From assembly GCF_016887565.1 (NCBI RefSeq), contig NZ_CP069396.1:10894001-10958000 (forward strand): a DNA stretch of 64,000 bases, read 5' to 3'. The first letter of the stretch is position 1, and every line of letters begins with the position of its first letter. The notes beneath the pieces are model-generated. The model searched no databases and had not been told where the DNA came from. It worked only from the letters and a program-made list of their open reading frames with translations. Source of the DNA: Archangium violaceum. GTDB lineage: Bacteria > Myxococcota > Myxococcia > Myxococcales > Myxococcaceae. The translations under genes were made by a program, and so were the position numbers. Shown piece after piece: positions 51,971 through 60,245 of the stretch.

Positions 51971-53881
51971 ATGAACTTGACGAGATTCACCCGAGCACGC
52001 CGTCCGTCACGAGAGAGACTCCACAGGACGAATGTGAGCGAGTTGCTGCTGGCCCATGCGAAGTCACTGGCCGCACTGAATCACTCCGATCTATCAGGTC
52101 TTGGCCCCTCGTTGCTGTTGCAACTGTTGCGCTCGAGCCAGACCCGGCCATGCCAGCCAGGAGAACGGCTCTGCGAGGTGGGAGAGAAGCTCTCCGGTTT
52201 CTGGGTGGTGCTGGATGGGCTGCTGGAGCTGCGGTCTCGCTCCGGAACCAGGATCGCCACCCTGGGAAGAAGCTCCGTCTTCGGAGTGGAGGAGAGCCTG
52301 GAAGAGGCCACGGCGCCTCTGTCCCTATATGGCGGATCGCCAGACGGGGCGCAGGTGCTCTTCGTCAGGTGTGAGGACGCCCATCACCTGTTCGCGCAAG
52401 CCATCCCCCGATGTGCCGCCCTGGGGGAGCGTCTCCAGGTCGCCCTCGCCGAGCATCCCGAGCAGTTCGATGTGCTCCGGCTGACCGGCCCGAGGGGGTT
52501 GAACCTCCCGGCGCTGACGGAGCTCCTGGCAAGAACCATCGCCGCCGATTTCGGGGACAGGGTCCTGCTGGTGAGAAAGGGCAACCGCCGGGGTCTCACG
52601 CCCAGGGGGAACACGCGCCCAGGTCTGCTCCAGGTCTGGATGGTGGATGAGCGCCTGCCCTTCGATCCCAGCGCCTTCGACTACATCTTCGCCGACGAGG
52701 ACTCCGCCCAGCTCCTCGCGCGCCATCCAGCGGCCCACCCACTCACCATCCAACTCACCCGCGAGCTGCCGTCACGGTCCGAGCGGGACAACGGGCAGGA
52801 CACCCTCGTCACCATGCTCATGCCGATGTCCCAGAGACCCTTGCATGCCGGGCTGGAGGGAGCGTACAGCCCAGAAGAGCTGCTGCTGCATCAGCGCGGC
52901 TGCTGGCTGCATCTTCCGAACGAGGTCCTCCAAGGGAGCGACACCGATCCGGATGAGCTCGAGGGCCAGGCGCGGGAGGAGCTCTCCCGGTGGGCCCGGG
53001 CGGTCACCCACCGCCGCGTGGGCCTCGGCCTGAGTGGAGGAGGAGCCTGGGGTTTCTACCACTATGTCATCCTCGAAGAGCTGACGCGCAGGAAGGTCCC
53101 CATCGACGTCATCACCGGCAGCAGCATCGGCTCGGTGATGGGGGCGTACTACAGCGTGCGCGGAGCAGCCGGGCTGCGGCTCTTCCGGGAGCGGTGCACG
53201 CAAGGGCAGGTCAGCCTGCTCGTGCTCCTCAACATCCTCACCACCCTGCCCATCGAGTACCTCCTCGAGAAGGATCTGGGCCCGGTCCAGTTGGATCAAC
53301 TGCCGGTGCGCCTGCACCCGGTGGCCACGGACATCACCTCCGGCAAGGCCATGGCCTTCACCCGGGGGCCGGTGTCCCTGGCGGTCCGCGCCAGCAGCTC
53401 CGCACCCGGCATGTGGGGACCCACCCTCCTGCCGCCACGGCACTTCGTGGACGGAGGCACCGCGGACAATCTACCTGCCCTGTGGCTCCCCTACTTCGGA
53501 GCGGATCTGACCTTCTCCTGTAATTGCTACCCGGCGCAGATCCGCCGCTACCGTCAGCTCATCCCCGGCCCCATCGGACGATTCATCAAGGGGATCAATC
53601 CCATGGGCCGATGGCAGGATCTGCTCTCCAGCGGGAGCCAGATGCTCCATGCGAACGGTGGGCTCGGGGCCAGGATGAGCACCAGTGCCTACCAGATCTC
53701 GCCGCACGAATCCTCCCCGCTCCGGGCCACCGAGTTCCTCAGACCGGATGAGTTCATCCAGCAGGCCCAGAGGGATGAAGCACTGCTCGCGAAGGTCGAG
53801 GAGTTCGCGGCGCACTGGGAGGCACTTCGCAGTACCCACGGTCAGGTCCGCGGGGCTGACTCCCGGCCCTCGGTTTCTTGA
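51971..53881 (+). CDS. Patatin-like phospholipase with N-terminal cNMP-binding-like domain
   Basis: Residues about 30-150 fold like a cyclic-nucleotide-binding domain (CQPGERLCEVGEKLSGFWVV, LDGLLELRSRSGTRIATLGR). The patatin domain begins near 350 with the oxyanion loop GLGLSGGGAWGFYHYVILEE, the catalytic Ser in VITGSSIGSVMGAYYS (about residue 384) and the Asp dyad in HFVDGGTADNLPALW. This resembles the NTE/PNPLA6-type lysophospholipases. ATG at 51971 is favoured because GAGAGGTG lies upstream; the TTG at 51956 extends it by five codons. A small hydrophobic protein follows closely and is likely a partner. Confidence 0.9.
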   Translation: MNLTRFTRARRPSRERLHRTNVSELLLAHAKSLAALNHSDLSGLGPSLLLQLLRSSQTRPCQPGERLCEVGEKLSGFWVVLDGLLELRSRSGTRIATLGRSSVFGVEESLEEATAPLSLYGGSPDGAQVLFVRCEDAHHLFAQAIPRCAALGERLQVALAEHPEQFDVLRLTGPRGLNLPALTELLARTIAADFGDRVLLVRKGNRRGLTPRGNTRPGLLQVWMVDERLPFDPSAFDYIFADEDSAQLLARHPAAHPLTIQLTRELPSRSERDNGQDTLVTMLMPMSQRPLHAGLEGAYSPEELLLHQRGCWLHLPNEVLQGSDTDPDELEGQAREELSRWARAVTHRRVGLGLSGGGAWGFYHYVILEELTRRKVPIDVITGSSIGSVMGAYYSVRGAAGLRLFRERCTQGQVSLLVLLNILTTLPIEYLLEKDLGPVQLDQLPVRLHPVATDITSGKAMAFTRGPVSLAVRASSSAPGMWGPTLLPPRHFVDGGTADNLPALWLPYFGADLTFSCNCYPAQIRRYRQLIPGPIGRFIKGINPMGRWQDLLSSGSQMLHANGGLGARMSTSAYQISPHESSPLRATEFLRPDEFIQQAQRDEALLAKVEEFAAHWEALRSTHGQVRGADSRPSVS

Positions 53882-53933
53882 GAAGAACGAGGTGAGGTGT
53901 GTTGTTGGAAGAGCAGATGGAAAGGACGATGTG

Positions 53934-54491
53934 ATGTTTGGAGAGAGCGGATTCGATGCTGCGATGGAGCGTGTAGCCTTGCAAAAGAATGGAGACAAGT
54001 CACTCAAGGCCATTCTCAATAACGACGACCTCAAGAAGCTCCGCCAGGACTTCAAGGAGCAGACCCTGCTAGACAGCGCACGCACGGGAATCGGGCAGAA
54101 GCTCCCGGACTCGATGGGGTTCATCAACACCCTCGAGGAGCAATTCTACAAGCCGGCGAACCAGAGCCAGGAGCAGTACAGGGAGCTCGCACGCCAACGC
54201 GAATCCCAGCTCATCACCCTCTTCCTGGTCTACGCCCGAGGCCAGGGCTTCTTCCTGGGCATCCACTTCTACTGGGGCCTGATGATGGGCTTGAGTCTTT
54301 CGGATGTCGCCAGGCAGGTCCTGCTCGCTGGCATGTATGGCGGCATCCAGGTCCTCAATGCCGGGCAGATGACCCTGGAGCGCACGCTCCTCTATTTGAA
54401 GAGGATGGTGGATGACGGGAAGACCACCACGCTCGACATCCTGAGTGGAATCACCACGGAGCTCCCCACCCCACTGCCTGCACCCCGTTAG
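53934..54491 (+). CDS. Small protein with central hydrophobic segment, unknown
   Basis: 185 residues (ATG at 53934, AAAGGA upstream). The N-terminal half is charged and helical (NGDKSLKAILNNDDLKKLRQ, DFKEQTLLDSARTGIGQKLP). The middle is hydrophobic (LITLFLVYARGQGFFLGIHF, YWGLMMGLSLSDVARQVLLA) and the C-terminus is helical (LERTLLYLKRMVDDGKTTTL). No family is recognised. It starts 52 bases after the patatin stop on the same strand, so a shared transcript and a link to membrane lipid action are plausible. Confidence 0.72.
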   Translation: MFGESGFDAAMERVALQKNGDKSLKAILNNDDLKKLRQDFKEQTLLDSARTGIGQKLPDSMGFINTLEEQFYKPANQSQEQYRELARQRESQLITLFLVYARGQGFFLGIHFYWGLMMGLSLSDVARQVLLAGMYGGIQVLNAGQMTLERTLLYLKRMVDDGKTTTLDILSGITTELPTPLPAPR

Positions 54492-54532
54492 CGCGAGGAC
54501 GAAGCCGCGGAGAGCACCTCCGCCGGCTTCAT

Positions 54533-55162
54533 CTAGAAGGGTGCAGGTGTCTGGGAGGAGAACAGTTCCGCCTCCCGGGCAAGCTCGCGGAGGCGGTCCT
54601 TGATGCGCTGGAACTGCTGGCGTAGGACGGCGGCCCTGCGGTTGAGATCCACAGGCGATAGCTGCTCGTCCGGAGTGGCCAGGGTCCGCGCCACGTCGAG
54701 CCAGGACATCCGGCGATCCAACCGGAGCATCAGGATGGTCTGCTCATGCGGGGTGAGCTGCTCACGGAGCGCCCGGAAACGGGCCTTGACCGTGGTCTGG
54801 AGCCAGGGGCTCGTCTGACTCCGCTCGGGTTGCACCTCCTTTTGGAAGGCGCCATGGCTCACCGGCTCCTCCCGGCCAGCCGACGAGGCGGCCATGCGAT
54901 AGCCGATGTGCCTCGCCACCTGGTAGGCCCAGGTCCTGAAGGAGCACTCCCAGCGGAAGTCTGGGAGGTCGAGCAGCAGGCGCTCACTGAAGGCACCGTA
55001 AGCATCCCTCGCCAGCTCCCGGTCGTGCAGGATCGAGCCGAGCAACCGCAGGAACTCCGGCCCATGGCCTTCCAGGGCAATCTTGACGGCCTGCTCGGTG
55101 TCTCCGCGCTGGCAGCACTCACGGATCCGCTGCTCCAAGGCCTGACGTGCGCTCGGGTCCAT
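54533..55162 (-). CDS. ECF-type RNA polymerase sigma factor
   Basis: A 209-residue sigma-70-family protein lacking regions 1 and 3. Region 2 is AYGAFSERLLLDLPDFRWEC then SFRTWAYQVARHIGYRMAAS. Region 4 is LTPHEQTILMLRLDRRMSWL followed by DVARTLATPDEQLS. Region 4 is less conserved than in classic ECF factors. No anti-sigma gene is adjacent; the neighbours are a small unknown membrane-linked protein (convergent) and a receiver (divergent). ATG at 55162. Confidence 0.82.
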   Translation of the reverse strand: MDPSARQALEQRIRECCQRGDTEQAVKIALEGHGPEFLRLLGSILHDRELARDAYGAFSERLLLDLPDFRWECSFRTWAYQVARHIGYRMAASSAGREEPVSHGAFQKEVQPERSQTSPWLQTTVKARFRALREQLTPHEQTILMLRLDRRMSWLDVARTLATPDEQLSPVDLNRRAAVLRQQFQRIKDRLRELAREAELFSSQTPAPF

Positions 55163-55325
55163 GCCGCCCCTCCAGGCAAGGTGGGGATGTCCCCCCAGGG
55201 AGATTTAGACATCTCCGTGCGAATTGACGAGTACCGCACGGATTCTCGTTCACATCGGCGATCTCGCGAACCGATCCATTTGTAAGCCGGGCAGCCCCCC
55301 AGCTGCTCATTCGAAGCGAGAGAGC

Positions 55326-55706
55326 ATGAAGAGCATCCTTTTGGTCGACGATGACCTGGACCTGATCGAGATCTACACCGAGCTCCTGGAGCAGCTGGGC
55401 TTCTCCATCACCAGCGCACCGGATGGACAAGAGGCACTGGAACTCGCTCCGCGGCTTCAGCCGGATCTCATCATCACGGACGTGTCGATGCCTCGAATGA
55501 ACGGGCTCGAGCTCTGCCGGAGGCTGCGCTCGGACGAGCAGCTCCGAGACATCCCCCTCATCATCCACAGCAGTGAGGTGGATCTCCTGGTTCCGCACGG
55601 CGAGGTGTTCCTGCCCAAGCCCTGTGAGCTTTCGGCCCTGATCACCCGGATCGATCAGTTGCTCGCGAACTCCCAGGATGACCCGGTGCTGGCCTCGGTA
55701 GCGTGA
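55326..55706 (+). CDS. Single-domain response regulator (CheY-like)
   Basis: A 126-residue receiver alone: acidic pocket ILLVDDDLDLIEIYTELLEQ, phospho-acceptor Asp in PDLIITDVSMPRMNGLELCR, a Ser in IIHSSEVDLL and the Lys in VFLPKPCELSALI. No output domain. ATG at 55326 follows GAGAG. It is divergent from the sigma factor and near the kinase-ATPase, but which kinase phosphorylates it cannot be told. Confidence 0.92.
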   Translation: MKSILLVDDDLDLIEIYTELLEQLGFSITSAPDGQEALELAPRLQPDLIITDVSMPRMNGLELCRRLRSDEQLRDIPLIIHSSEVDLLVPHGEVFLPKPCELSALITRIDQLLANSQDDPVLASVA

Positions 55707-55796
55707 ATCACCGGGAGCCGAAGCCACCGAGCCAGGCCGATCCCGGCATGCTATCTCTCCCTGGAGCGGCGTCATGCCCCGGAGGAGGGACTCGGA

Positions 55797-56777
55797 TTGG
55801 ATATCAGGTTTCTGTCTCCCACAGCCATCGAGCAGCACCCGGTCGACGCGCTTGCCGCTCTGCTCGGCCGCGACGACGGGTTGGTCTGGGTGGACATCCC
55901 TACCTGGGATGCCGAGGCGGAGCGAGTCCTGGCGGAGGTGTTCAAGTTCCATCCGTTGGCCGTCCGTGACTGCAGGGAGCGCAACCCGGTTCCCAAGGTG
56001 CACGTGTATGCCGACCACGTGTTCGTCGTCCTGCATGCTCCAGAGTTGGGAGCGAGGGGACATGTGCACTACGTCGAGCTCGACCAGTTCATCGGCCGCA
56101 ACTACCTCGTCACCGTCCACGGTCCGCTGAACCCGGCGGTCAGCCTCGACGCCGCCATGGTCGAAGTCCGGGCCGTGCGGGGGCGCATCGAAGCGGGCCG
56201 GCTGCGCCCGACATCCGCGTACCGGCTGTCGCACGCCATCGTCTCCGCGCTGACGGCCCGGCTGCGTGAGCACACGGTGGCGCTCACCCGGGATGTCTGG
56301 AAGCTGGAGCAGCGGGTCACTGCGGGGCAGCTCGGAGATCCCGAGCAGTTCCTCGAAGAGATGTTCAGGACCCGCCACGGCCTGCTGGCCGCCCGAACGA
56401 TGTGCGCGCTCAGCCGGGAAGTGTATGGCCGGATGGCAGCCCTCGCTGTCTTCCAGGAGGCGGGCCAGTCGTATGTCGAGGACATCGTCGATCAGTTCGA
56501 TCGCCTGCGCGCCATGGCCGACGCACAGAAGGATTACCTGCAGGGAACCATCGAGTTCTACCAGGCACGCACCAATACCAAGATGACCATCGCCGCCGAA
56601 CGGCTGGCCGTCATCGCCGCGGTCACCCTGCCAATCACGGCCCTGTCGTCGATCCTCGGGATGAACGTCATCGTCAGCGAGAGCACCCACTTCGGGTTCC
56701 TGCTGATGGCGCTGTTGGTCATGCTGGCGATGTCCGCCACCCTGCTCGTCTGGGCCAGGCGCAAAGGATGGTGGTAG
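55797..56777 (+). CDS. corA: CorA-family divalent metal transporter
   Basis: A 326-residue CorA protein. The cytosolic part includes FKFHPLAVRDCRERNPVPKV, the long stalk helix (LTRDVWKLEQRVTAGQLGDP) and QKDYLQGTIEFYQARTNTKM. The two C-terminal membrane helices are VIAAVTLPITALSSILGMNV, with the GMN selectivity motif, and FLLMALLVMLAMSATLLVWA. It transports Mg2+ (or Co2+/Ni2+) across the inner membrane as a pentamer. The start is a TTG at 55797 with GGAGGAGGGA upstream. Single gene, convergent with the MBL gene. Confidence 0.92.
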   Translation: MDIRFLSPTAIEQHPVDALAALLGRDDGLVWVDIPTWDAEAERVLAEVFKFHPLAVRDCRERNPVPKVHVYADHVFVVLHAPELGARGHVHYVELDQFIGRNYLVTVHGPLNPAVSLDAAMVEVRAVRGRIEAGRLRPTSAYRLSHAIVSALTARLREHTVALTRDVWKLEQRVTAGQLGDPEQFLEEMFRTRHGLLAARTMCALSREVYGRMAALAVFQEAGQSYVEDIVDQFDRLRAMADAQKDYLQGTIEFYQARTNTKMTIAAERLAVIAAVTLPITALSSILGMNVIVSESTHFGFLLMALLVMLAMSATLLVWARRKGWW

Positions 56778-56828
56778 CCATCCGGGCCGAGAAGGGTGGT
56801 CGGGTCGAAGTTCGCTCCCCGTTCGGGT

Positions 56829-57773
56829 TCAGGGGAACTCCGCGTAGGCGGCCTTGACCGCCCACTCCAGACGAAGCGGGTCGGGGTAGCGGCCCGACAG
56901 CTCGGCCGAGATCTCCGCGACGGCCTGGTCCACGGTGCGTCCCGCCTTCCTGGCGGCGGCGGTGCGCTCCTGGATGGCCGTGAGGAAGGTCCGAGCGCCC
57001 GCCACGAAGTCCAGGCCGCCCACGGGCCCGTGACTGGGGACGATGATGGAAGGCGCGAGGGCCTCCACCTGTTCGAGCGTCTGCCTCCAATGGGCGAAGG
57101 TGGACGAGGGGCTGGCGAACGCGGGCGGGGACTGCATCGCCACGTCGCCGGAGAAGAGCACCCGGTCGGCCTCGATCCAGACCCCGGTATCGCCCCGCGT
57201 GTGGTTGGCACCAAAGGCCAGCAGGCGCACGCGCAGCGAGCCCAGGTCCAGGTCGAGGGTATTCGCGAAGGTCATGTCCGCCTTGCGGAACCGGGCGCCC
57301 TGGAGCAGCTCGGCATTGACCTTGGACATGCCCGAGAACATCTCCGCCAACGACAGGCCGTACTCCGCGATGTCCTGCTCCTCCCCCGCCGAGCGAATCA
57401 TCGTGATGTTCGCCGGAAACGCCTCGGCGCCGAGGTCGTGCTCGGGGTGGGCGTGGGTGGTCACCAGGTAGATCCGGCGCTTGCCGGCGAGCCGTGCCGC
57501 CACCCGGGCCACCGCGGCCCCATTGCGTGAGCCCATTCCCGTGTCCACGACGAGGAGCGCCTTGTCTCCGAGGATGAAGCCGACATTGGGAACGAAGCTG
57601 ACGCCGCCGTCCGGAATGATGAACACGTGCTCGCTGATCTTCTCGAGCCGATCGACCCGCACGAGTGGATCCGCATGCCGCGCAGCCGGCTCCGACCGTG
57701 CGGGCAGCGCCAGCAGCAGGGACGTGAGGGCGAGGACGAAGAGGGTTCTGGGAGGGACGCTGGTTACTTTCAT
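56829..57773 (-). CDS. Exported metallo-beta-lactamase-fold hydrolase
   Basis: A signal peptide (TLFVLALTSLLLALPARSE) precedes an MBL fold: ALLVVDTGMGSRNGAAVARV, metal-binding TTHAHPEHDLGAEAFPANI, LLAFGANHTRGDTGVWIEAD, VLFSGDVAMQ and IIVPSHGPVGGLDF. The usual HxHxDH is HAHPEH, with Glu for Asp, as in some B3/SoxH-like members. Substrate unknown. ATG at 57773 is favoured over 57917 because it gives the signal peptide directly. It is divergent from an HxlR regulator; its start codon lies inside one copy of the duplicated operator. Confidence 0.87.
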   Translation of the reverse strand: MKVTSVPPRTLFVLALTSLLLALPARSEPAARHADPLVRVDRLEKISEHVFIIPDGGVSFVPNVGFILGDKALLVVDTGMGSRNGAAVARVAARLAGKRRIYLVTTHAHPEHDLGAEAFPANITMIRSAGEEQDIAEYGLSLAEMFSGMSKVNAELLQGARFRKADMTFANTLDLDLGSLRVRLLAFGANHTRGDTGVWIEADRVLFSGDVAMQSPPAFASPSSTFAHWRQTLEQVEALAPSIIVPSHGPVGGLDFVAGARTFLTAIQERTAAARKAGRTVDQAVAEISAELSGRYPDPLRLEWAVKAAYAEFP

Positions 57774-58003
57774 GTGCCTGGTTCCTTTTCGGAAGCGGCG
57801 CCATCTTGCGTACCCGGGCACCCCGCCACAAGGAGGCACATGGAAGTCACCAGGGAACAGCAACACCTTCGCGCGGTCGCGTGCGGCCTCGGGTGCCTCG
57901 CCCATGGTTACTTCCAAGTACCTGGTTACCTGACGGAAGCCGGGCTATCTTGCGTGCCCCGGCACCACCGGCGCAGGAGGCACATTGAAGTCGCTAGGGA
58001 ACG
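57762..58003. repeat. Imperfect tandem duplication of an operator/leader region
   Basis: 57762-57859 and 57906-58003 are clearly similar, offset by 144 bases. Shared blocks include GGTTACTT, CCTGGTT, ATCTTGCGT, CCCCG or CCCGG, GGAGGCACAT, GAAGTC and AGGGAAC. The copies flank the divergent MBL and HxlR starts and probably carry regulator sites for both. Confidence 0.7.
57909..57920. promoter_or_regulatory. Putative HxlR operator
   Basis: TACTT-CC-AAGTA is a perfect 5-bp inverted repeat of the kind bound by HxlR-family dimers. The matching place in the first copy (57765-57776) reads TACTT-TC-ATGTG, decayed on one arm and containing the MBL start codon. Confidence 0.5.
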
Positions 58004-58008
58004 GCAAG

Positions 58009-58389
58009 ATGACCGGGAGATTCGACGCGGAGTGCCTGGCGACGCGCGAGATCCTCAACCGCGTCGGCGACAAGTGGAGCGTCCTCGTGATCGTCATCCT
58101 CGGAGACGGTACGAAGCGCTTCAGCGAGCTGAAGCGCACCATCCAGGGCATCTCACAGCGCATGCTGACCCTCACGCTGCGGGGCCTGGAGCGCGACGGC
58201 CTGGTGAAGCGCACCGTCCTTCCGACGAATCCGCCGCGCGTCGACTACGACCTCACGCCCTTCGGACGAACCCTGCTCGCGCCCGTGGCCGAGCTCGCCC
58301 TGTGGGCCCAACGCCATCGTCCCGAGGTGATGCGCGCCCGCGGCGCGTTCGATCGCGCGAAGAAGGAGACCGGGCGCCAGGAGACGTGA
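58009..58389 (+). CDS. HxlR-family transcriptional regulator
   Basis: A 126-residue winged-helix HxlR protein: CLATREILNRVGDKWSVLVI, LGDGTKRFSELKRTIQGISQ, RMLTLTLRGLERDGLVKRTV, PPRVDYDLTPFGRTLLAPVA. The conserved Cys near the N-terminus (AECLATRE) is the redox-sensing position in YodB-type members. ATG at 58009 has AGGGAA eight bases upstream; TTG at 57985 with AGGAGG is an alternative. Divergent from the MBL hydrolase with palindromic sites between, and followed ten bases later by the methyltransferase gene, so it may control both. Confidence 0.9.
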   Translation: MTGRFDAECLATREILNRVGDKWSVLVIVILGDGTKRFSELKRTIQGISQRMLTLTLRGLERDGLVKRTVLPTNPPRVDYDLTPFGRTLLAPVAELALWAQRHRPEVMRARGAFDRAKKETGRQET

Positions 58390-58398
58390 GGGAAAGCC

Positions 58399-59607
58399 AT
58401 GGATTTTCGAGCTCGACTGGAGGCGCTCTCCGAGTTGCTCGGGCCCTGGTCCGAGCTCTGGTCTCGCTCCATCCTCCAGAACTGGCCGGAGTCTGGCGCC
58501 GCCTATCCCGACTCCTGGATGTCCTATGCGGAATCCCTCGATGAAACGGGCGAACGGAGGCTGGACCAGGGGGAACTTCCCGGAGACCCACCGGCGTCGC
58601 TGCGCGCGCTCCTGCGCGCGCTTCATCCGCTGACCGGGCTGCCCTGGCACCAGGGTGTCCATGGGCTGACCACGGCGGAGGCCCAGGGGCTCAACGCCAA
58701 GAAGCTCCACGAGATCGAGCGGGTCCTCGCCCTGCTCGCGCCGAGGACGCGGGCCATCCGCCAGGCGGTCGACATCGGTGGAGGAATGGGACATCTCGCT
58801 CGGCTCTGTGTGAGGACCTTCGACTGGACCTTCCACAGCATCGATCGCGATGCCGCGCTGCAGGAGAAGGGCCGGGACTGGCTGCGAAGAGACCGGAGCC
58901 TGCCGCGGGACAAGCTGGGCTTCCTCCACGCCTCCGTCGAGGATGGGCCGCAGAGCGAGCTCGACCCGTTCTTCCGCGGCCGGGACCGGGCCTCGATCGG
59001 CCTGCACACCTGCGGGCCGCTCGCCCTCACGCAGATTCGCAAGAGCCAGGACGCGGGCTTCCTCCTGAACGTGGGCTGCTGCTACGACAAGCTGGACGCC
59101 GCACGGGACTACCCGGTCTCCCGCTTCGGGGAAGCCCACCGCCTCCCCTTCACACGGTACGCCCTGGCGCTGGCGACGCGGGAACGGCACCACAAGAGCG
59201 AGGCCGAGTTCGCGCTGATGAAGCGGGTGTATGCGCACCGCTTCGCGTTCGAGCTCCTAGCGAGGAGGGAGTTTCCCGAGCACGGTTTCGTGCGGGCGGG
59301 AGATGCGCCCAGGGCGCTCTATGCCAGGAGCTTCGCCGTCTATGCGAGGAACCGGCTGGAGCGCCTGGGGCTCGAGACCGGCATGACGGACGCCGGGCTG
59401 GAGGCCTTCGAGGTGTCCGTCCGCCCCGAGACGCGGCGCCTCCTCCTCTGTCATCTGCTGCGGGACCGGTTCTCGAGGGCGCTGGAGGTCGTGCTCCTGC
59501 TCGACCGCGCGATCCTCCTGGAGGAGATGGGCTTCCAGGTCGAGCTCCTGCAGGTCTTCGACCCGCGCCTGTCCCCCCGCAACATCGCCCTCATCGCACG
59601 GGCATAG
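58399..59607 (+). CDS. METTL25/RRNAD1-like methyltransferase
   Basis: A 402-residue protein with the Methyltransf_32 pattern: N-terminal helical part, LNAKKLHEIERVLALLAPRT, SAM motif AVDIGGGMGHLARLCVRTFD, IDRDAALQEKGRDWL, SIGLHTCGPLALTQIR and FLLNVGCCYDKLDAARDYPV. The GLHTCG and NVGCCY blocks are typical of the METTL25 family. Its bacterial substrate is unknown. ATG at 58399 has GAGGGA upstream and comes ten bases after the HxlR gene, so they share a transcript. Confidence 0.87.
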   Translation: MDFRARLEALSELLGPWSELWSRSILQNWPESGAAYPDSWMSYAESLDETGERRLDQGELPGDPPASLRALLRALHPLTGLPWHQGVHGLTTAEAQGLNAKKLHEIERVLALLAPRTRAIRQAVDIGGGMGHLARLCVRTFDWTFHSIDRDAALQEKGRDWLRRDRSLPRDKLGFLHASVEDGPQSELDPFFRGRDRASIGLHTCGPLALTQIRKSQDAGFLLNVGCCYDKLDAARDYPVSRFGEAHRLPFTRYALALATRERHHKSEAEFALMKRVYAHRFAFELLARREFPEHGFVRAGDAPRALYARSFAVYARNRLERLGLETGMTDAGLEAFEVSVRPETRRLLLCHLLRDRFSRALEVVLLLDRAILLEEMGFQVELLQVFDPRLSPRNIALIARA

Positions 59608-59700
59608 CTGGATGCCAGGAGTGACCGTCCACTGGCAGCTGGAACCCGCTGTTGCTGGGCCTTTGACATGTCCTCGAACCACGGGCCCCCGAGCGGACCT

Positions 59701-60186
59701 TCACGGGGGCGGCGTGTTGAAGCGCCGCAAGAGCTCAGCGAAGGTCGCGAGCTCTTCGTTGCTCCAGTGCTGGGTCCTCTGGAGGAACACCTGCCCCTTC
59801 TGCTCGAAGACCTTCTTCATCTGCTTCTCGCCCAGTGGTGTCAGGGACAGGATCGTCGCGCGGCGATCATTCGGATCCGGTGCCGCTTGAAGAATGCCCA
59901 CCGCCTTGAGGTCGCGTATCAGTCGGCTCACGGCGCTCTTGTCCATGGCAACGCCCTCGGCGATCGCTCCAGCGTGGGCCGGACCGAACGCACTGAGCCA
60001 TCGCACGACGTGAAACGCAGCGGGCTGCAGGTCAGGGTGGAACCTCGCGGCCGAGGCAGCCGTCAATGCCCTGGCGGCGGAGAGTAGCGTACCGAGTTGC
60101 TCTCCCACGGAGGCGAGGAGTTGTTCGCGAATGGCATCGACACCACGTTCCTGCTTCACACCCGTCACGCCCCGAACATACCCCAT
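59701..60186 (-). CDS. MarR-family transcriptional regulator
   Basis: A 161-residue MarR protein: EQLLASVGEQLGTLLSAARA, LQPAAFHVVRWLSAFGPAHA, recognition helix GVAMDKSAVSRLIRDLKAVG, wing APDPNDRRATILSLTPLGEK and C-terminal dimer helices. ATG at 60186 gives a normal length; the open frame extends upstream but without family sequence. It follows the SDR gene by 59 bases on the same strand, and palindromes upstream of the SDR could be its own binding sites. Confidence 0.9.
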   Translation of the reverse strand: MGYVRGVTGVKQERGVDAIREQLLASVGEQLGTLLSAARALTAASAARFHPDLQPAAFHVVRWLSAFGPAHAGAIAEGVAMDKSAVSRLIRDLKAVGILQAAPDPNDRRATILSLTPLGEKQMKKVFEQKGQVFLQRTQHWSNEELATFAELLRRFNTPPP

Positions 60187-60245
60187 GCGTGGAGACACGT
60201 CGCGCGTGTCTGGCAGGCGGATGGAGCGGCCTGGGAGGTGGGAGC

